64,000 bases of DNA from positions 9,438,411-9,502,410 of the forward strand of contig NC_087073.1 of NCBI RefSeq assembly GCF_026151205.1, read 5' to 3'. Position 1 is the stretch's first letter; every line of letters starts with the position of its first letter. The notes under the pieces were generated by a model. It was not told the DNA's origin. It searched no databases and saw nothing but the letters and a program-made list of their open reading frames with translations. Source of the DNA: Bolinopsis microptera. Its lineage: Eukaryota > Ctenophora > Tentaculata > Lobata > Bolinopsidae. Shown in pieces: positions 61,001 to 64,000 of the stretch. The position numbers and the translations under genes were made by a program.

Positions 61001-61892
61001 TCATCAAAGTCGAGGAGGAGAGCAAAAGTTTCTTCCATACCCATTTTTATAGAGTGGCATTTTCGTTCATTGCCCTGAACAATTACAGCAACTTCTACAT
61101 CTATAGTCTTACCGTGTCCAGCTTTAGAGCATTTGTATGGTCCAGAATACGGCTTTCCTATAAGTTCATGACCTACATTCTCAACATAGCATCATCTACT
61201 AGTCATGGTGAGAAAAAAGCAAGCTTGAAATTCAATATTTCGACATTTTAGAACGTAAACTTTATGAATATTTGCTAATGAAGACAAAGCATTATACAAT
61301 ACTACAATAATAATACAACCCTTTGCCAGGAGGAAAAAGAACTGATGCAGATCTGAACAAGCAAAACGTTGATAAGGGTGTTCAACAAACACCTGTATGA
61401 TGACGATGACACATTTAACTTGTATGGAAAACACAGATTTATATGTGAACATTCTATTGTTAATAACTTTGATGGATTGTCAGATTGATCGAGCAATATT
61501 TATTCGACATCTTATAATATTACCTATTCGTGGGAAATAATCTTAGCAGAGTATAATTGTCAAGGCTCTGTAGTATGTTATAAAAAATGATTACATTTAT
61601 ATATTATTTATATATTATAATGACAAAAAAATATGTCAGTCAGATTGGATCCGTCCAGTTTGGCCAATAATTAGCTATTTATAAAAAAACATGTCAGGCT
61701 CATAACATGGCACTGTGATGTTCGGTTGCCAAACGAATGTCTCAGATTGACCTTCAAATGTAAAAATATAGTTGATAACTGGCCACACTGTATAATCATA
61801 TCTTTAAAGTATAAAATAAACCCACCTCTATAGATAAGATCCTGAACTGCCTCCTCGTCTCCTAGGGCAGAGAACTCATGAAGCTCAGTCAT
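58016..61892 (-). CDS. ANKRD66: ANKRD66-like ankyrin-repeat protein, four exons, complete
   Basis: Exons are 61826-61892, 58799-58903, 58461-58657 and 58016-58168. Phases agree and give 173 residues. It begins MTELHEFSALGDEEAVQDLI, close to ANKRD66 (TELHKLHEAVAGGDYEAVKK). Repeats follow as VEWGGRTPLHWAVTNGH, NNGWTPLHCAVEAGHKKIAQ and DRFNDTPFDVARIY, the last matching DFFGDTPKRIAQIY. The tail LTLEEEEKKLELEED and a glycine/proline end are charged and probably disordered. The role of ANKRD66 is poorly known; the repeats imply protein binding. Its first intron (58904-61825) contains a GPCR gene on the other strand. Confidence 0.85.
58971..59201. repeat. 231-bp imperfect fold-back element
   Basis: GCAGTGCCCCGCCCCAGC faces ATGGGGTGGGGCACTGC, and AGTCTATGGTATACTTTGTA faces ACAAAGTATAAGATAGACTG. 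It lies in intron 1 of the ankyrin gene and has no coding capacity. A target duplication is not clear. Confidence 0.7.
59202..60228. other. Intron of the ankyrin gene upstream of the GPCR
   Basis: This probably contains the GPCR promoter or 5' UTR. No other feature was recognised. The open frames at 59432 and 59950 have no familiar similarity. Confidence 0.4.
60229..61251 (+). CDS. Class A (rhodopsin-like) orphan GPCR, single exon
   Basis: 340 residues with seven hydrophobic segments at about 25-48, 58-83, 96-121, 143-163, 184-215, 230-255 and 272-296. An NRT glycosylation site is near the N-terminus. Cys98 at the top of helix 3 and Cys177 in the second outer loop can form the conserved disulfide. 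Helix 2 has CDL where LAxAD is usual. The DRY position reads CKL (122-124), followed by a KYPL like the usual HPL. The helix 7 NPxxY motif is NFYIY (288-292). Such variants are common among invertebrate, including cnidarian, orphan receptors. The ligand is not predictable. It is antisense within ANKRD66-like intron 1. Confidence 0.9.
   Translation: MFNLRDYKYSNRTAYGIDSLTTRYTWAGYFLFVIASSLLGDTAILIASMKYKAFKLHKMIVVIIQHMAICDLMVSVTNILPIFVSVIADKWVFGNILCFLNCFAKYYFISASNFLICTLTTCKLLLLKYPLRISPFTTLKRSHMVCAACWFAALSTPVTAFLVDWRDTFFSYRRYACDFGFSSDIWLWLQPLLALLVLFVPTCLVVTTTAYLLVVAQKVVRRGRECLKKQGLMAITLTASVYCISILPEVVYRVGASIIKVEEESKSFFHTHFYRVAFSFIALNNYSNFYIYSLTVSSFRAFVWSRIRLSYKFMTYILNIASSTSHGEKKASLKFNISTF
61252..61825. 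other. Ankyrin-gene intron downstream of the GPCR
   Basis: The likely 3' UTR of the receptor is here. No other feature was seen. Confidence 0.4.
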
Positions 61893-62293
61893 ATAGCAGG
61901 GTAGACTTCTCTCATATCCAGCTATGTAACATACAAATAGTATTATTGTTAATATAATTAATCGTTATAATATTATATACAAATGAAAATACATATTTAA
62001 ACCAAAATTAAAGAATTATCAAACATCAGCCACTCATTTCTCAATGAGTTAAACCTGGTTTTTCGAAAAAATTATGAGTGACTTATACACAACATCAAAA
62101 GCCTAACAGTAAGATATCGATATGAATTAAAATCGGTTTTACTAAAAGTTGTCAAGTTCAATGTGAAATAAATATATATTTTATAATAAAAGACAGCTGG
62201 TGTTCATTAAACTGAAAAACAAATTAGCTAAATAAAAATCTTTGAATTGAACAAGTAATGCAACACCTTTACTTCTAAAATTCCAAGAGCAGA
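61893..62293. other. Intergenic between ankyrin and RBM48-like genes
   Basis: Both neighbouring genes are on the minus strand. This stretch carries the ankyrin promoter side and the RBM48-like 3' end. No other feature was seen. Confidence 0.4.
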
Positions 62294-63268
62294 TTATATT
62301 CTCCTTCGTTTCTTTATTTTAACCTCTTTTGACTGCTCAGCAGTGCAACTATTATGTGCTCTGTTTGAATTATCTTTTGCGGAATTTGATTCTCCAGTTC
62401 TATTGAGGAGTTCGCTGCTTATCAGAAGATTCTTTGAGGATGGTACCCCAATGTGTTTCACAGTTTCATTACCACCCCTTTTTTGCTTTCCAACATGTCT
62501 CTCTGCTCCACTCTGTCTTATCTTAACCTGTCTGGGTACAGGCCTAAAATCAGAGGTTTTACAGAACAACTGTTGTGTTGGAGGATTTGATGTTGTGCTA
62601 TTACAGTTTGTTGGCAATGAAATGCGTGGAATATGCAATTCACAGGAGTTTGTTGCTGTTTCTGAAATACTTGACTGAAGGAAAGAATATGAGGGATGAC
62701 GGGTGCCTACAGACAAGTCTTTGTATCGTAATTCATTATTCTGAAAACGGATTGAGTCTGAGTGCAAGGCTTTATAATCAGCACTATTTCGTTTGAAGGA
62801 ATTTCTGAGCGCGGATGTATTTTGTTGTGATGACAAACTGTTCAAAACCTTGCAAAAGCTCTTGCGATATGCATCCAATTTCTGACAAGTTTCATCAGCA
62901 CTCTCTTGTTCTGGAGCATAAGTCAGATGGAGCTGTGATCCATAGAAACTATGGTCATCATACTTCTTTTTGATATACCGAGCCGATGCAAGAGTAGTAT
63001 ACTTACATAAATAAGCTTCTGTAAATTCCTCACAAGGATAGTCATTGATTTTTTCAAATTTGATAAGAGTGCCTGAGTTGTTTAGCAGTTTGGCTAGCTC
63101 TGGTCCAAGATTTATAGCTGGTACATGCTGTATAATGAGATATAGGGATTCCTGACTTACAGTATACACCTTTACAGCATTCGGTTTGTTAGGTGCTCTG
63201 TATTCAGGTCTTGTAAAACAAACCTCTGCCTTCTTGTGATGACAAGGTATATCTTCTGATGCTGACAT
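62294..63268 (-). CDS. RBM48: RBM48-like RNA-binding protein, coding region in one exon
   Basis: 324 codons from the ATG at 63268 (MSASEDIPC). The frame stays open upstream but only through a TTG at 63277, and a TTTTAG acceptor lies just before that, suggesting a 5' UTR intron. The N-terminal RRM (about residues 32-120) matches RBM48: PNAVKVYTVSQESLYLIIQH, then DYPCEEFTEAYLCKYTTLAS, then DDHSFYGSQLHLTYAPE. The rest is serine/asparagine-rich and low in complexity, and the protein ends in KKRRRI, much like the human C-terminus. RBM48 works with ARMC7 in minor (U12-type) spliceosome function in animals and plants. Confidence 0.92.
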   Translation of the reverse strand: MSASEDIPCHHKKAEVCFTRPEYRAPNKPNAVKVYTVSQESLYLIIQHVPAINLGPELAKLLNNSGTLIKFEKINDYPCEEFTEAYLCKYTTLASARYIKKKYDDHSFYGSQLHLTYAPEQESADETCQKLDAYRKSFCKVLNSLSSQQNTSALRNSFKRNSADYKALHSDSIRFQNNELRYKDLSVGTRHPSYSFLQSSISETATNSCELHIPRISLPTNCNSTTSNPPTQQLFCKTSDFRPVPRQVKIRQSGAERHVGKQKRGGNETVKHIGVPSSKNLLISSELLNRTGESNSAKDNSNRAHNSCTAEQSKEVKIKKRRRI

Positions 63269-63696
63269 ATTGATCAAATTTACAAACCTAAAAGACTTTA
63301 ATCCCTAGGGAGTTGAAACGTTCCCTAATGATCGCACATTCATGAATCGTAATGACAATTTAGCTGGACACTGACCTCGTTACTGACAGTGTAATCCGAT
63401 CCAAGTTGCCACTGTGCATAAATTAAGTCAGGAAATCCACGTCAGGTGATCAAGCACAGAAATATTTCCACTGAGGTGGTAAGTAAAATAAAAAAAATCA
63501 TTAGATTAAATTAAAATTTGTGTTACAAAATATCGATTCCAAACATGTCTATCTGATATCTATATAATTTTAATCTCCTACGATTATAATGATATCAAGG
63601 AACTATCATTGTCTGTAAAAATCAAACAGCACTGGTTTGTAACAACTTGATGAATAAAACATAAATAATCAAAGTATGGTGAGAGGTAGTTGAGAT

Positions 63697-63976
63697 CAGT
63701 GGCGTAACGAAAGGCCCTGCTGACCCCGCTGTGCAGGGGGGCGCCGTCTTAGGGGGGCGCCAAATCGTCGTTTGAATGTGGGACAATTTCGAAAACTGAA
63801 CTAAAGTACTAGCAAAACTGCGCTAGATACACACTTTTTTAGAGATTTTACTGGCGTATTCTCTAAAATCACCTAATTTGTTCAATTTTAGGGAGGGGCA
63901 CCAAAAGGGGAGGGGGCGCCAACAGGGGGGCGCTTTTTTCGGCAGGGGGGCGCCAACAGGCAACGTTACGCCACTG
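63697..63976. mobile_element. hAT-type MITE with exact 8-bp target duplication
   Basis: A 280-base element starting CAGTGGCGTAACG and ending CGTTACGCCACTG. It is flanked by GTTGAGAT at 63689-63696 and 63977-63984. The interior has several GGGGGGCGCC blocks and no open frame. The CAGTGGCG terminus with 8-bp duplication is typical of hAT elements. A related partial copy is at 36571-36748. Confidence 0.92.
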
Positions 63977-64000
63977 GTTGAGATGTGCCTATTAATATGC

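Noticed and set aside
60466-61052. Overlapping frames within the GPCR
   Set aside because: The seven-helix frame on plus accounts for the region; the others are shadows.

Overview
This is a window of intron-rich animal nuclear DNA. Coding exons are short and bounded by GT/AG signals, and the genes are animal cytoskeletal, signalling and mitochondrial families. Most of the rest is AT-rich and packed with DNA-transposon debris, fold-back elements and tandem repeats. An invertebrate is likely, perhaps a cnidarian or another early-branching or marine lineage, but the sequence alone does not fix the phylum.

Layout. (1) 1-26832, minus strand: a talin gene. Twenty-six exons can be placed, from the start codon at 26832 to an exon cut by the window edge, about 2,160 codons covering the FERM head and most of the helical rod. 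The C-terminal actin-binding end lies outside. (2) The 10.9-kb talin intron 8307-19255 holds a large transposon-like element (8751-17521) with 8-bp target duplications. It is filled with two kinds of tandem repeat and has a second transposon (10995-14239) nested inside it. Next to it, on the plus strand, lies an apolipoprotein-L-like gene (17992-18914). (3) 26.8-36.2 kb is mostly non-coding, with one 1.1-kb inverted-repeat element and one orphan exon-like stretch. (4) 36249-39109, minus: a complete six-exon PGAM5-like mitochondrial phosphatase. (5) 40473-45030, probably continuing to 53787, minus: a PRAS40/AKT1S1-like gene (an mTORC1 regulator family) with an N-terminal part I do not recognise. 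Its large intron carries a 6-kb inverted array of a 330-bp repeat. (6) 55292-56485, minus: a C2H2 zinc-finger gene. (7) 58016-61892, minus: a complete four-exon ANKRD66-like ankyrin gene. A single-exon class A GPCR gene (60229-61251, plus) sits inside its first intron. (8) 62294-63268, minus: an RBM48-like RNA-binding protein gene, followed by a hAT-type MITE.

The genes do not form an operon or an obvious pathway. The most striking architecture is nesting. Two genes lie inside introns of other genes on the opposite strand, and transposons lie inside transposons, several of them dated relative to each other by target duplications or by uninterrupted sibling repeat copies. Exon coordinates were set by hand from splice signals, reading phase and remembered similarity to vertebrate proteins. 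No database search was run.
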